This document shows, piece after piece, positions 1 to 7,819 of a DNA stretch of 64,000 nt. Location: assembly GCF_023721835.1 (NCBI RefSeq), contig NZ_JAMKFE010000003.1:372001-436000 (forward strand), given 5' to 3'. Made by a program: the position numbers and the translations under genes. The DNA is from Caldimonas mangrovi. GTDB lineage: Bacteria > Pseudomonadota > Gammaproteobacteria > Burkholderiales > Burkholderiaceae_C. Below the pieces are notes generated by a model. That model saw only the letters and a program-made list of their open reading frames with translations, ran no database searches and was not told where the DNA came from. Position 1 is the stretch's first letter, and each line of letters begins with the position of its first letter.

Positions 1-2
1 AC

Positions 3-173
3 CAGTTCGCGACGCTGCCGCTGGCCATGCAGACGTTCTTCGGGCAGTTTCCCAGGCAGTGGGGCGACGTGATGGCATTCGCAGCAATGACGACCTTGCC
101 GACGCTGCTGCTGTTCATCGTGTTTCAGCGCTGGTTCGTGCGCAGCGCGATCTCCAGCGCGATCAAGGGCTGA
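3..173 (+). CDS. carbohydrate ABC transporter permease, C-terminal fragment (cut by window start)
   Basis: The reading frame is open from the first bases and ends at a TGA at 171-173, giving the last 56 residues of a membrane protein. It holds one hydrophobic helix (around LPTLLLFIVFQRWF) and ends in a short basic/Gly tail (SAISSAIKG). MalG-type permeases of sugar ABC importers typically finish this way, with the tail ending in KG. It lies 22 bp upstream of a sugar-type ABC ATPase on the same strand, so the two are probably one operon. The substrate cannot be read from this fragment. The call rests on tail pattern and neighbour. Confidence 0.7.
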   Translation, partial: QFATLPLAMQTFFGQFPRQWGDVMAFAAMTTLPTLLLFIVFQRWFVRSAISSAIKG

Positions 174-195
174 CGGCCTGCAATCAATCACTCAC

Positions 196-1230
196 ATGGC
201 AAACGTTTCACTCAGCGGTATCCGCAAGCAGTACGAGTCCGGCCCCGAAATCATCCGCGGCGTGGATCTGGACATACGCGACGGCGAGTTCATGGTGTTT
301 GTCGGGCCCTCGGGATGCGGCAAGTCGACTCTGATGCGCATGATTGCCGGCCTCGAAGAGGTCACAGCCGGCGAGATCCACATCGGCGACCGTGTCGTCA
401 ACGACGTGCCGCCGGCCAAGCGAGGGGCGGCGATGGTGTTCCAGAGCTACGCGTTGTATCCGCACATGAGCGTGGCTGAGAACATGGGTTTTGCTCTCAA
501 GCTGGCCGGCCGGCCCAAGCGCGAAGTGGCCGAAAGCGTACACCGGGCGGCGGAGATCCTGCAGATCACCCATCTGCTCGATCGCAAGCCCAAGGCCTTG
601 TCGGGCGGGCAGCGCCAGCGGGTCGCCATCGGTCGCGCTATCGTGCGCAAGCCGGCGGTGTTCCTTTTCGACGAGCCCTTGTCCAACCTGGATGCTGCGT
701 TGCGAGTGCAGATGCGTGTCGAGCTGACGCGCCTGCACCGCGAGCTGGGCAGCACGATGATCTACGTCACGCACGACCAGACCGAGGCGATGACGATGGG
801 TGACCGCATCGCCGTCTTCAACCACGGAAGGGTGGAGCAGGTCGGCGAACCGATCGCGTTGTACCGCGAACCTGGCAACCGTTTCGTCGCCGGGTTTCTG
901 GGCTCGCCGGCCATGAACTTCCTGCAGGCCACGCTGGCGCTGCCCGATGCGCCTCGTCCGCCCGGTGTCGCGTCCTGGGGCGTACGGCCCGAGTCCTGGG
1001 AACTGGTGGGCGAGGGGCAGGGCCTGGCGGCGCGGGTCGAACTGGTCGAGCACCTGGGTGACGTGAGCGTGCTGTACGCGAGCGTTGCGGGCCAGGAGGC
1101 GCACTTGACCGTCAAGCTGCCGCAAGGAGCCTTGCGCCACGACACCGGCCAGCCGCTGTGGCTGCGAGCCCGGCCCGACGAGGTGCATGCTTTCGACGCG
1201 CAGGGCCGCAGCATCGATGGCGCCGCGTGA
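196..1230 (+). CDS. sugar ABC transporter ATP-binding protein (MalK/UgpC family)
   Basis: A 344-aa cytoplasmic ATPase that would power sugar or polyol import with the permease just upstream. Walker A (GPSGCGKST) is at residues 37-45, the ABC signature (LSGGQRQRV) begins near 135, Walker B (FLFDEP) is near 156-161 and the switch histidine of THD is H193. The region after about residue 235 fits the MalK-type regulatory/TOBE extension. The length is usual for the family (about 340-370), and the ATG start sits 22 bp after the permease stop. The following gene is a LacI-type regulator, which suggests sugar-responsive control of the operon. The substrate is unknown, so no symbol is given. Confidence 0.9.
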   Translation: MANVSLSGIRKQYESGPEIIRGVDLDIRDGEFMVFVGPSGCGKSTLMRMIAGLEEVTAGEIHIGDRVVNDVPPAKRGAAMVFQSYALYPHMSVAENMGFALKLAGRPKREVAESVHRAAEILQITHLLDRKPKALSGGQRQRVAIGRAIVRKPAVFLFDEPLSNLDAALRVQMRVELTRLHRELGSTMIYVTHDQTEAMTMGDRIAVFNHGRVEQVGEPIALYREPGNRFVAGFLGSPAMNFLQATLALPDAPRPPGVASWGVRPESWELVGEGQGLAARVELVEHLGDVSVLYASVAGQEAHLTVKLPQGALRHDTGQPLWLRARPDEVHAFDAQGRSIDGAA

Positions 1231-1294
1231 CGGTGCCTGCAGGCAAACCAGGGCGGGCTTTGCGACAATCGTGCGGGAGCCTTCCGCATCGCAC

Positions 1295-2317
1295 ATGGAT
1301 CTCAAGCAACTTTCTGCCCGCCTCGGCCTGTCTCCTACCACGGTCAGCCGGGCGCTGAACGGCTACTCGGACGTCAGCGAGCGCACGCGCCAGCGGGTGA
1401 TCGAGGCGGCACGCGAGGCTGGCTACCAGCCCAACCTCATGGCGCGTCGCCTCGCGCTCGGCAAGACCGATGCGATCGGCATCGTTCATCCCACGGGTGC
1501 TGGCCATCTCGGAGATCCGCGGTTCCTGGAAGTCGTCGATGGCCTCACTGAGCGCTTCGCGGCCGAGCAGATCGACCTCTTGATCGCCTCGGCGAGGCCG
1601 GCAGATGAAATCGCGACCTACGAGCGCCTGTCGCGCGGCCGTCGCGTCGACGGGTTCATCGTTCCCCACACACGATGCCGCGATCCGCGCATCGATTACC
1701 TGGGGCAGTGCGGCGCGCCCTTCGTGGCCTATGGGCGCACCGCGGACTCGAGCGGCTATGCGTGGTTCGACTTCGACAACGAGGCCGGCAGCCGCCTCGC
1801 GGTCGAGCGCCTGCACCGACTTGGCCATCGGCGCATCGGGTATGTCCATGCGCCGCTGGAACTGAACTTCGCATGGCAGCGTCACCAGGGTTTCGTCGCC
1901 GGCATGGAGCAAGCGGGTCTCAGCATAGAGTCTCGCTGGGTCGTGCCAGCGGGCTTCGGGCGGCGCGGCGGGTACGAGGCGATGCAGACCATGATGGCCG
2001 GCAGCGACACGCCGACCGCAGTGATCGTCGACAACAACTTGAGCGGCGTGGGCGTGGTGCGCTGCGTGCTCGATGCCGGGCAGGTGCTGGGGCGCGACAT
2101 CTCGGTGATCGTCTACGACGGCACGCCTGCCGATTCCACCGTGCTCGAACTCGAGGTGACCGCGATCGAGCAACCGACGCCTCACGGTGCCGGCGTCAAG
2201 CTTGCCGAGCTGATGCTGGGCGTGACGCAGGGCCAGCCTTTGCAGGAACTGCAGGTGCTGTGGGCGCCCCGGATCGCACCGGGCAACTCCGATGGCCCGG
2301 CGCCTGGGACTCGATGA
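1295..2317 (+). CDS. LacI family transcriptional regulator
   Basis: A 340-aa DNA-binding regulator. The N-terminal helix-turn-helix is typical of LacI/GalR proteins: MDLKQLSARLGLSPTTVSRA followed by the hinge-helix pattern YQPNLMARRL near residues 43-52. The rest resembles the periplasmic-binding-protein-like sugar-sensing domain. An in-frame upstream start at 1187 would add 36 residues and place the HTH away from the N-terminus, where LacI proteins carry it. The ATG at 1295 is therefore chosen. It lies 64 bp after the ABC ATPase gene on the same strand and probably controls that transporter in response to its sugar. No operator dyad was identified because the operon promoter lies outside the window. 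Confidence 0.9.
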   Translation: MDLKQLSARLGLSPTTVSRALNGYSDVSERTRQRVIEAAREAGYQPNLMARRLALGKTDAIGIVHPTGAGHLGDPRFLEVVDGLTERFAAEQIDLLIASARPADEIATYERLSRGRRVDGFIVPHTRCRDPRIDYLGQCGAPFVAYGRTADSSGYAWFDFDNEAGSRLAVERLHRLGHRRIGYVHAPLELNFAWQRHQGFVAGMEQAGLSIESRWVVPAGFGRRGGYEAMQTMMAGSDTPTAVIVDNNLSGVGVVRCVLDAGQVLGRDISVIVYDGTPADSTVLELEVTAIEQPTPHGAGVKLAELMLGVTQGQPLQELQVLWAPRIAPGNSDGPAPGTR

Positions 2318-2405
2318 CGGTTCGAGTTTCGGCTTACAGGCCCCAAGCCCCCTGCCGGCCTGGGTGGTTGGCACGCCACAGCCGTCGTCGCGGAAAGGGG
2401 CCGGC

Positions 2406-2411
2406 TAGACT
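2406..2411 (+). promoter_or_regulatory. possible -10 element (TAGACT) upstream of the SMR gene
   Basis: The hexamer TAGACT lies 33 bp before the ATG at 2445. The same hexamer precedes three other gene starts in this window (3451-3456 minus, 24329-24334 minus, 60871-60876 plus). No convincing -35 box is visible, so this is a weak call based on recurrence. Confidence 0.3.
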
Positions 2412-2444
2412 GCCGCGCTCTGACTTTTCTCGAGAAAGCGCTGC

Positions 2445-2759
2445 ATGCCCTGGACGCTCCTCTTCCTGGCCGGCCTGCTTGAAATTGGATGGGCCGTCGG
2501 CTTGAAGTACACGGAGGGGTTCAGCCGCCTCTGGCCCACGACGCTGACAGTCGCCGCGATGGTCGGCAGCGTCGTGTTGCTGGGCCTGGCCGTGAAACAG
2601 ATTCCGCTCGGGACCGCCTATGCGGTATGGACCGGCATCGGTGCGGTGGGCACGGCGGTGTTCGGCATCCTGTTGTTCGGCGACGCTGCCACGCCGGCAC
2701 GCCTGGCGTGTCTGGCGCTGGTGGCCTGCGGCATCATCGGGCTCAAGCTGGTGGGGTGA
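2445..2759 (+). CDS. sugE: small multidrug resistance (SMR) protein, SugE/Gdx-like
   Basis: A 104-aa inner-membrane protein of four hydrophobic helices, the exact size of SMR exporters, which work as dimers driven by proton exchange. The start has the family pattern with the essential membrane glutamate ([16 protein letters not shown], Glu13), and the third helix carries [11 protein letters not shown]. The [11 protein letters not shown] arrangement is that of the SugE/Gdx branch, which exports guanidinium and small quaternary ammonium compounds, rather than EmrE. The last 17 bp overlap the 3' end of the convergent glutathione transferase gene. No guanidine riboswitch was recognised upstream. 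Confidence 0.88.
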   Translation: MPWTLLFLAGLLEIGWAVGLKYTEGFSRLWPTTLTVAAMVGSVVLLGLAVKQIPLGTAYAVWTGIGAVGTAVFGILLFGDAATPARLACLALVACGIIGLKLVG

Positions 2760-3420
2760 TGCCGGCCCGGGCCTTGGCGGCTTGCGCGGCGCGTTCCTCG
2801 TCGGCCTTGCGGTCGGCGCTGACCTGCAGGGCGGCGGGCCGCTGGCCGATGAAGCGGGTGTAGGTCTTCCAGTCGACCCCGTGCTCCAGCAGCAGGTCGC
2901 TGCCGTAGACGATCTTCGTGGCCAGGCCGACCAGCGGCAGGTGCACGAAGGCCGCGCAGTCGGCCTGCGTGAACTGCTCGCCGCCCACATGCGGCGCGAA
3001 CTTCGCGAGCCGTTTGAAGCCCGGGATGTGCTTGTCGAGCAGTTTGCGCACGCGGGCCTGATGGCTTGCGCTGACGCTGCCGCCGAAGAAGGCCTGCGGG
3101 TAGAGTTCGCGCGCGACCAGTTCGAGATGCAGTTCGATGAAGGTGATCAGCTCGCGCACCTTGGCGGCTTGCCACGGGTCGGCCGGCATCAAGGCCGGGA
3201 CGGGCCAACGTGCCTCGATGTAGTCCAGGGTGGCCTGGCTCTCGCACAGACCGCCGTGCTCGGTGCGTATGAAGGGCACCTTGCCGAGCGGCGAGTCGCC
3301 CAGGATCTCGGGCCGGCCGGTACCCACCCGCTCCTCGGTGAAGGGCACGCCTTTTTCCAGCAACGCGAGCTTGACCTTGTTGTAGTAATTGGACAGCGCG
3401 AACCCGCACAGCACCAGCAT
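2743..3420 (-). CDS. glutathione S-transferase family protein
   Basis: A 225-aa cytosolic protein of usual GST length. The N-terminal thioredoxin-like half has the pattern [17 protein letters not shown], then the cis-proline segment GKVPFI and the glutathione-binding acidic/serine pair in [11 protein letters not shown] near residues 60-70. The helical C-terminal domain follows. Detoxification or thiol-transfer roles are possible, but the substrate cannot be inferred. It is convergent with the SMR gene, and both ends overlap by 17 bp. The start is an ATG with an upstream AGGAGA-like ribosome site. Confidence 0.87.
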   Translation of the reverse strand: MLVLCGFALSNYYNKVKLALLEKGVPFTEERVGTGRPEILGDSPLGKVPFIRTEHGGLCESQATLDYIEARWPVPALMPADPWQAAKVRELITFIELHLELVARELYPQAFFGGSVSASHQARVRKLLDKHIPGFKRLAKFAPHVGGEQFTQADCAAFVHLPLVGLATKIVYGSDLLLEHGVDWKTYTRFIGQRPAALQVSADRKADEERAAQAAKARAGITPPA

Positions 3421-3450
3421 CGTCGTCTCCTGCGATCGGGGAATCGATGC

Positions 3451-3456
3451 AGTCTA
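3451..3456 (-). promoter_or_regulatory. possible -10 element (TAGACT) upstream of the GST gene
   Basis: On the minus strand TAGACT lies 30 bp before the GST start codon. It is part of a set of four identical hexamers at similar distances from gene starts in this window. There is no clear -35 partner. Confidence 0.3.
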
Positions 3457-3540
3457 GAAGCCGCATGACGCGGCCGGTGTAGCGAAGGTGACACCGGCGA
3501 TGCTGCCGATAATGGACGCATCCCCAGCCTGGAGCCCTGC

Positions 3541-3945
3541 ATGAAACCGAAACTCAGCCTGGTCACCCTCGGTGTCGCGGATTTCGCTCGCTCGGTGGCC
3601 TTCTATCGCGACGGCCTCGGATGGGCGTTGCACGAAGCGAGCAATGACAGCGTCGCCTTCTTCGTCGTCGGCGAGCGGGTGATGTTCGGCCTGTTCGGTC
3701 GCGATGCGCTGGCCGAGGATGCCGGCGTCGATGCCGCGGGCGAGGGCTTCCGTGGCGTCGCGCTGGCGCACAACGTCGGCTCGCCGGCCGAGGTGGACGC
3801 CACGCTGGCCGAGGCGGTGCGCGCAGGCGCCACACTGGTCAAGGCCGGCGAGCCGGTCTTCTGGGGCGGCTACCGTGGCTATTTCGCGGACCCCGAAGGC
3901 CTGCTCTGGGAAGTGGCGCACAACCCCTACATGGATCTCACCTGA
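3541..3945 (+). CDS. VOC (glyoxalase/bleomycin-resistance fold) family protein
   Basis: A 134-aa protein with the paired beta-alpha-beta-beta-beta modules of vicinal oxygen chelate proteins. It starts with LVTLGVADFARSVAFYRDGLGW and ends with the second-module signature YFADPEGLLWEVAHNP. These are the usual hallmarks of glyoxalase-like proteins, but the exact metal ligands and substrate are not evident. The TGA overlaps the ATG of the next gene (TGATG at 3943-3947), so the two are translationally coupled. The functional link to heptose biosynthesis is unclear. Confidence 0.82.
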   Translation: MKPKLSLVTLGVADFARSVAFYRDGLGWALHEASNDSVAFFVVGERVMFGLFGRDALAEDAGVDAAGEGFRGVALAHNVGSPAEVDATLAEAVRAGATLVKAGEPVFWGGYRGYFADPEGLLWEVAHNPYMDLT

Positions 3946-4430
3946 TGTCTGCCGCTGCGCTCACGTTCCTCGACAAGCTGTGCCCGCCCGAGGAACTGGT
4001 GCAGGCCCTGGCGCGCCTGCCCCGACCGCTGGTCTTCACGAACGGCGTGTTCGACATCCTGCACCGTGGGCACGTGACCTACCTCGCGCAGGCGCGTGGA
4101 CTGGGCGGCAGCCTGGTGCTCGGCCTGAACAGCGACGCCTCGGCCCGAGGGCTGGGCAAGGGGCCCGACCGGCCGCTGAACCCCGAAGCCGACCGAGCCT
4201 GCGTACTCGCCGCGCTCGAAAGCGTGAACCTCGTGACGCTGTTCGACGAGCCGACACCGCTCGGGCTGCTGCGGCGGGTGCGACCCGACGTGTATGTGAA
4301 GGGCGGCGACTATGACATCGAGTCGCTGGCCGAAACGGCGTTGGTGCGCTCGTGGGGGGGGCAAGCCTGCGCCATCCCGTTTGTCGACGGCTATTCGACC
4401 ACGGCGCTGGTCAAGCGGATCCGCGGTTGA
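3945..4430 (+). CDS. rfaE2: D-glycero-beta-D-manno-heptose 1-phosphate adenylyltransferase
   Basis: A 161-aa cytidylyltransferase-fold enzyme that makes ADP-heptose for the lipopolysaccharide inner core. The HxGH nucleotide-binding motif appears in TNGVFDILHRGHVTYL near residues 31-46, and the lysine/glycine stretch VYVKGGDYD and the GYSTTALVKRI tail match the RfaE/HldE C-terminal domain. Only the adenylyltransferase half is encoded here, so the heptose kinase must be a separate gene elsewhere. This split is usual in Burkholderiales. The last 20 bp overlap the end of the convergent rhombosortase gene. Confidence 0.9.
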   Translation: MSAAALTFLDKLCPPEELVQALARLPRPLVFTNGVFDILHRGHVTYLAQARGLGGSLVLGLNSDASARGLGKGPDRPLNPEADRACVLAALESVNLVTLFDEPTPLGLLRRVRPDVYVKGGDYDIESLAETALVRSWGGQACAIPFVDGYSTTALVKRIRG

Positions 4431-4986
4431 CTCCGAGCGCGATGACCGCGCAGGCCAGGCCGGTCAGCGCACCGGTGGCATGCGCGATCACCGCGACCGG
4501 AAACCCCCATGCGGCGTCGGCCTGCAGCGGCACCTGCCACGGCGCTTCGAGCCACAGCTTCAATGCCACGCCGGCAAGCACGCCGAGGCCGATGCAGCGA
4601 GGCGCGCCGCGACTGCGACAGAGCATGTACGTTGCGGCGATCACGGCGCCGGCATGCAGCACGCCGGAGAGCCCGCCGTAGGCGCGGAGCTCGCCCACGA
4701 GCATCAGCGGCGCTTGCGTGAGCGGCCACGCGGCGCACCACGCCCAGGCGGCACCGGACGGCAACCGCGCCGATGCGCCCAGCCATGCGAGCAACGCCAG
4801 ACCCGCCAGGTTCGCACCCAGGTGCAACGCCGTCCAGTGAACCGCCACCGCTGTGAACCATCGCCAGACCGACCATGGCGCGTCCGCCCGCCATGCCAGC
4901 GCGCCGCTCGGCAGCCCGTAGCCGGCCAGTGCCGCCACCGCGAGACCGGCTGAGAGCCCCAGCCAGGCGCGGGCCGGCGGCGTCAC
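4411..4986 (-). CDS. rrtA: rhombosortase (rhomboid-family GlyGly-CTERM protease)
   Basis: A 191-aa inner-membrane serine protease of the small rhomboid type. From the GTG start, visible motifs are H50 and HLGAN (55-59) in an early helix, the catalytic serine in GLSGVLHAG (S107) and the partner histidine in AHATGALTG (H169). The GLSGVLH form and small size mark the rhombosortase branch, which cleaves GlyGly-CTERM tails of exported proteins. A matching substrate is encoded at 35829-37595. The GTG at 4986 overlaps the glnE TGA (GTGA), so translation is coupled. An in-frame ATG at 5007 would add seven residues. Family assignment is by motif reading. Confidence 0.82.
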   Translation of the reverse strand: MTPPARAWLGLSAGLAVAALAGYGLPSGALAWRADAPWSVWRWFTAVAVHWTALHLGANLAGLALLAWLGASARLPSGAAWAWCAAWPLTQAPLMLVGELRAYGGLSGVLHAGAVIAATYMLCRSRGAPRCIGLGVLAGVALKLWLEAPWQVPLQADAAWGFPVAVIAHATGALTGLACAVIALGVNRGSA

Positions 4987-7733
4987 CCTTCGAAGACGCA
5001 ACGCCACAGCGCGAGCACCGCATCACGCTGCGACGCCAGCGCCTCAGGCGCGAAATGCGTGTCCTGTTCGTCGAGTCGCGCCTTGTGCTGGGCGCGACGC
5101 AACTCGCGGTAGGCATCGGCGGCAGCGACACCGAGGCCGCCCGGCAGCAGCCCGGCGGCTTCGGCGCGTTGCAGCAGCGCGATGTTGCCGACGTTGTCGC
5201 GCAGCTCGGGATGGGCCGCGCCATGCGCAAGCACGAGGTACTGCACCGCGAACTCCACGTCCATCATCGCGCCGGGGCTGTGCTTGACGTCGAACCGCCC
5301 TCCCTTCACCGTGTGGGCTTCGCGCACCTTGTGGCGCATCGAGGTGATCTCGGCCTTCAGGGCAGTGTGGTCGCGGGGCGCAGCGATCACCGTGCGTCGC
5401 ACGGCCTCGAAGCGCGGGCCGATGCTGGCATCGCCGGCGCAAAAGCGCGCCCGCGTGATGGCCTGGTGCTCCCAGGTCCATGCGGTGTTGCTGCCGCGGC
5501 CCGCCTGGTAGGCCTCGAAGGCCTTCAGCGACGTGACCAGCAGGCCCGAGTTGCCGTTGGGTCGCAGCGCGGTATCGATCTCGAACAGTTCGCCTGCGCT
5601 GGTGCGCAGGGTCAGCCAGGTGATCAGCTTGCGGGCGAAGGCGGCGTACGCCTCCGGCGCGCGCTCGTCGTCGTCGTCGAACAGGAACACCACGTCGAGG
5701 TCGCTGCCGTAGCCGAGCTCCTTGCCACCCAGCTTGCCGTAGGCGATCACCGCGAAGCGCGGCTGGTCGATATGACGCTGCTTCAGGTGCTGCCAGGCCC
5801 AGCGCATCGTGCATTCCACGGTGGCGTCGGCCAGCAAGGAAAGGTCGTCGGCCACCTGCTCGACGGTGATGTGGCCTTCGACGTCACGCACCAGCGTGCG
5901 AAACACTTCGGCATGGTGGGCGCGGCGCAGCGTGTCGAGCAGCGCTTCCTCGTCGGCCTGGCCGGAGCGTGCCCAGGCGTCGTGGCGCTGCTCCAGGTCG
6001 CGCACGAAGCCTTCCGGCTCGAAGCGCGTATAGATCAGCCGCGGGTCTGCCAACTCGTCGATGACGCCCGGGTGACGCATCAGGTAGCGCATCGGCCAGC
6101 GCGCCAGCCCCAGCAGGCGCAGCAGGCGCTGGTGCACTTCCTGCCGCTCGACCAGCAGCGCGACATAGCTGTCGCGCCGCAGCAGCGGCTCGATCCAGTC
6201 GACGAAGCGCACCGCGGCATCCATCGGGCAGTCGCCCTGCTGCACGGCATGGGCCGAGCGCAGGATCAGCTTGCCCAGGCGCTGCTTGGTCTCGTCGCGC
6301 AGCGCCCGCACGCGCGGCTGCTCGATCCAGGGACGTACGCGAGCGGCCAGTTCGGACGGCAGGCGCTCGAGGAAACTCTCGCTGTCCAGCGGCGGGGGGG
6401 GCACGCCGCAGCTGCCCTTGCAGCCGCCGTTCTTCGGCGCCTGGCCGTCGTGCAGCAGCGCATCGAATTCCATGGCGACGAACTCGCGCGTCTCGCACAA
6501 CGTGTCGAGCAGCTCGCAGGTCTCCGCGTTGCAGATGAAACCCATGCTGCGCGCGATCCACGAGAGGTCGCCGTCGCCGGTGGGCAGCACGTGGGTCTGC
6601 TGGTCATCGAGGTACTGGATGCGGTGCTCGACACGACGCAGGAAGACATAGCCCGCGGCGAGCCGCTGCGCAGTCTCGGCCTTCATCACGCCGACGGCCG
6701 TCAGCCGCTCGAGCGCCTTGACGGTCGAGCGGGTGCGGATCTCCGGGAACTGCCCGCCGCGCACGACCTGCAGCAGCTGCACGATGAACTCGATCTCGCG
6801 GATGCCGCCGCGCGACAGCTTGACGTCGTTGGCACGCTCGGGGCGGCCGGCGGCGCGGCGCTGCGCCTCGTCACGGATCTTGCGATGCAGGCCGCGCAGG
6901 CCCTCGAACACGCCGTAGTCGAGGTAGCGGCGGAACACGAAGGGCACGACCACGTCGCGCAGCTGCGTCGCCCGCCCGGAGGCGACCGACTCGCGCGGCG
7001 CGACGACGCGGCTCTTCAGCCACGCAAAGCGCTCCCATTCACGGCCCTGGACAAGGAAGTACTCCTCCAGCATCGCCAGGCTGACGACCGGTGGGCCGGA
7101 GTTGCCGTTCGGCCGCAGCGCGAGGTCGACGCGGAACACGAAGCCGTCGTCGGTGGTGTCGCCGATCAGCGCGTACAGGCTGCGGGCGACCTGGGAGAAA
7201 TACTCGTGGGCGCTGACCTTACCGCCGCCGTCCGGGCGGCCGGTGGTGTGGCCCTCTTCCTCATAGACGTAGACGAGGTCGATGTCCGACGACACGTTGA
7301 GCTCGCGCCCGCCGAGCTTGCCCATGCCGACGACCCAGAAGTCGATGCGTTCGCCTGCTTCGTTGACGGGCTGGCCGTAGCGCTCGTCCTGCTCGGCGCG
7401 GGCGGCGGCCAGGGCGCGGTCGAGCGTCACCTCGGCCAGCTCGGTCATCGAGCGGGCGATGTCGGCCATTTCGGCCGATTGCTCGACGTCGAGCACCGCC
7501 AGGCGCTCGAGCGTCAGCTGGCGCGCGACCCGCAGAGCCGACGGTAGCGGGCGGCCCTGCGTCAGCAGCGTGTCGATCAGCGCCTCCAGCGTCTCGCGCA
7601 GGGGCAGCCCGGGCGGCAGCAAGGGCTGCTCGGCCGCGTAGCGGCGGCGGATGCGCTGGACGAAGCGCGAGTGCTCGGCGGCGGTGGTCGGCCCGGGCGG
7701 GACCGCCGCGCTCGGTTGTTCGTTGAAACCCAT
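4983..7733 (-). CDS. glnE: bifunctional glutamine synthetase adenylyltransferase/deadenylase
   Basis: A 916-aa cytoplasmic regulator that adds AMP to, or removes it from, glutamine synthetase according to nitrogen status, with PII as its partner. Two nucleotidyltransferase domains are visible. The N-terminal one (deadenylylase) has GKLGGRELN at 138-146 followed by SSDIDL. The C-terminal one (adenylylase) has GKLGGKELGYGSDLDVVF near residue 665. Length and two-domain order match the family. The ATG start is divergent from yhdP, with 86 bp between. Its stop overlaps the rhombosortase start, an unexpected operon partner for a nitrogen-control gene. Confidence 0.96.
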   Translation of the reverse strand: MGFNEQPSAAVPPGPTTAAEHSRFVQRIRRRYAAEQPLLPPGLPLRETLEALIDTLLTQGRPLPSALRVARQLTLERLAVLDVEQSAEMADIARSMTELAEVTLDRALAAARAEQDERYGQPVNEAGERIDFWVVGMGKLGGRELNVSSDIDLVYVYEEEGHTTGRPDGGGKVSAHEYFSQVARSLYALIGDTTDDGFVFRVDLALRPNGNSGPPVVSLAMLEEYFLVQGREWERFAWLKSRVVAPRESVASGRATQLRDVVVPFVFRRYLDYGVFEGLRGLHRKIRDEAQRRAAGRPERANDVKLSRGGIREIEFIVQLLQVVRGGQFPEIRTRSTVKALERLTAVGVMKAETAQRLAAGYVFLRRVEHRIQYLDDQQTHVLPTGDGDLSWIARSMGFICNAETCELLDTLCETREFVAMEFDALLHDGQAPKNGGCKGSCGVPPPPLDSESFLERLPSELAARVRPWIEQPRVRALRDETKQRLGKLILRSAHAVQQGDCPMDAAVRFVDWIEPLLRRDSYVALLVERQEVHQRLLRLLGLARWPMRYLMRHPGVIDELADPRLIYTRFEPEGFVRDLEQRHDAWARSGQADEEALLDTLRRAHHAEVFRTLVRDVEGHITVEQVADDLSLLADATVECTMRWAWQHLKQRHIDQPRFAVIAYGKLGGKELGYGSDLDVVFLFDDDDERAPEAYAAFARKLITWLTLRTSAGELFEIDTALRPNGNSGLLVTSLKAFEAYQAGRGSNTAWTWEHQAITRARFCAGDASIGPRFEAVRRTVIAAPRDHTALKAEITSMRHKVREAHTVKGGRFDVKHSPGAMMDVEFAVQYLVLAHGAAHPELRDNVGNIALLQRAEAAGLLPGGLGVAAADAYRELRRAQHKARLDEQDTHFAPEALASQRDAVLALWRCVFEG

Positions 7734-7819
7734 CGGTGCTGCTCCGGGTCTATGCTAGATTGGCCGCGCCTCGTCCACGGGTACGCGGCGAGCAACACCC
7801 TTGCCGTTGCCGAGTCTTC

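Noticed and set aside
2318-2444. Possible guanidine riboswitch upstream of the SugE/Gdx-like gene
   Set aside because: Such genes are often controlled by guanidine riboswitches, but I found neither the paired ACGR loops of class II nor the conserved core of classes I or III.
4875-7547. 890-codon open frame on the plus strand
   Set aside because: It lies wholly antisense to glnE, whose domains are clear. Its translation is Arg/Ala/Gln/His-rich without any domain, a usual artefact of codon bias in GC-rich genes.
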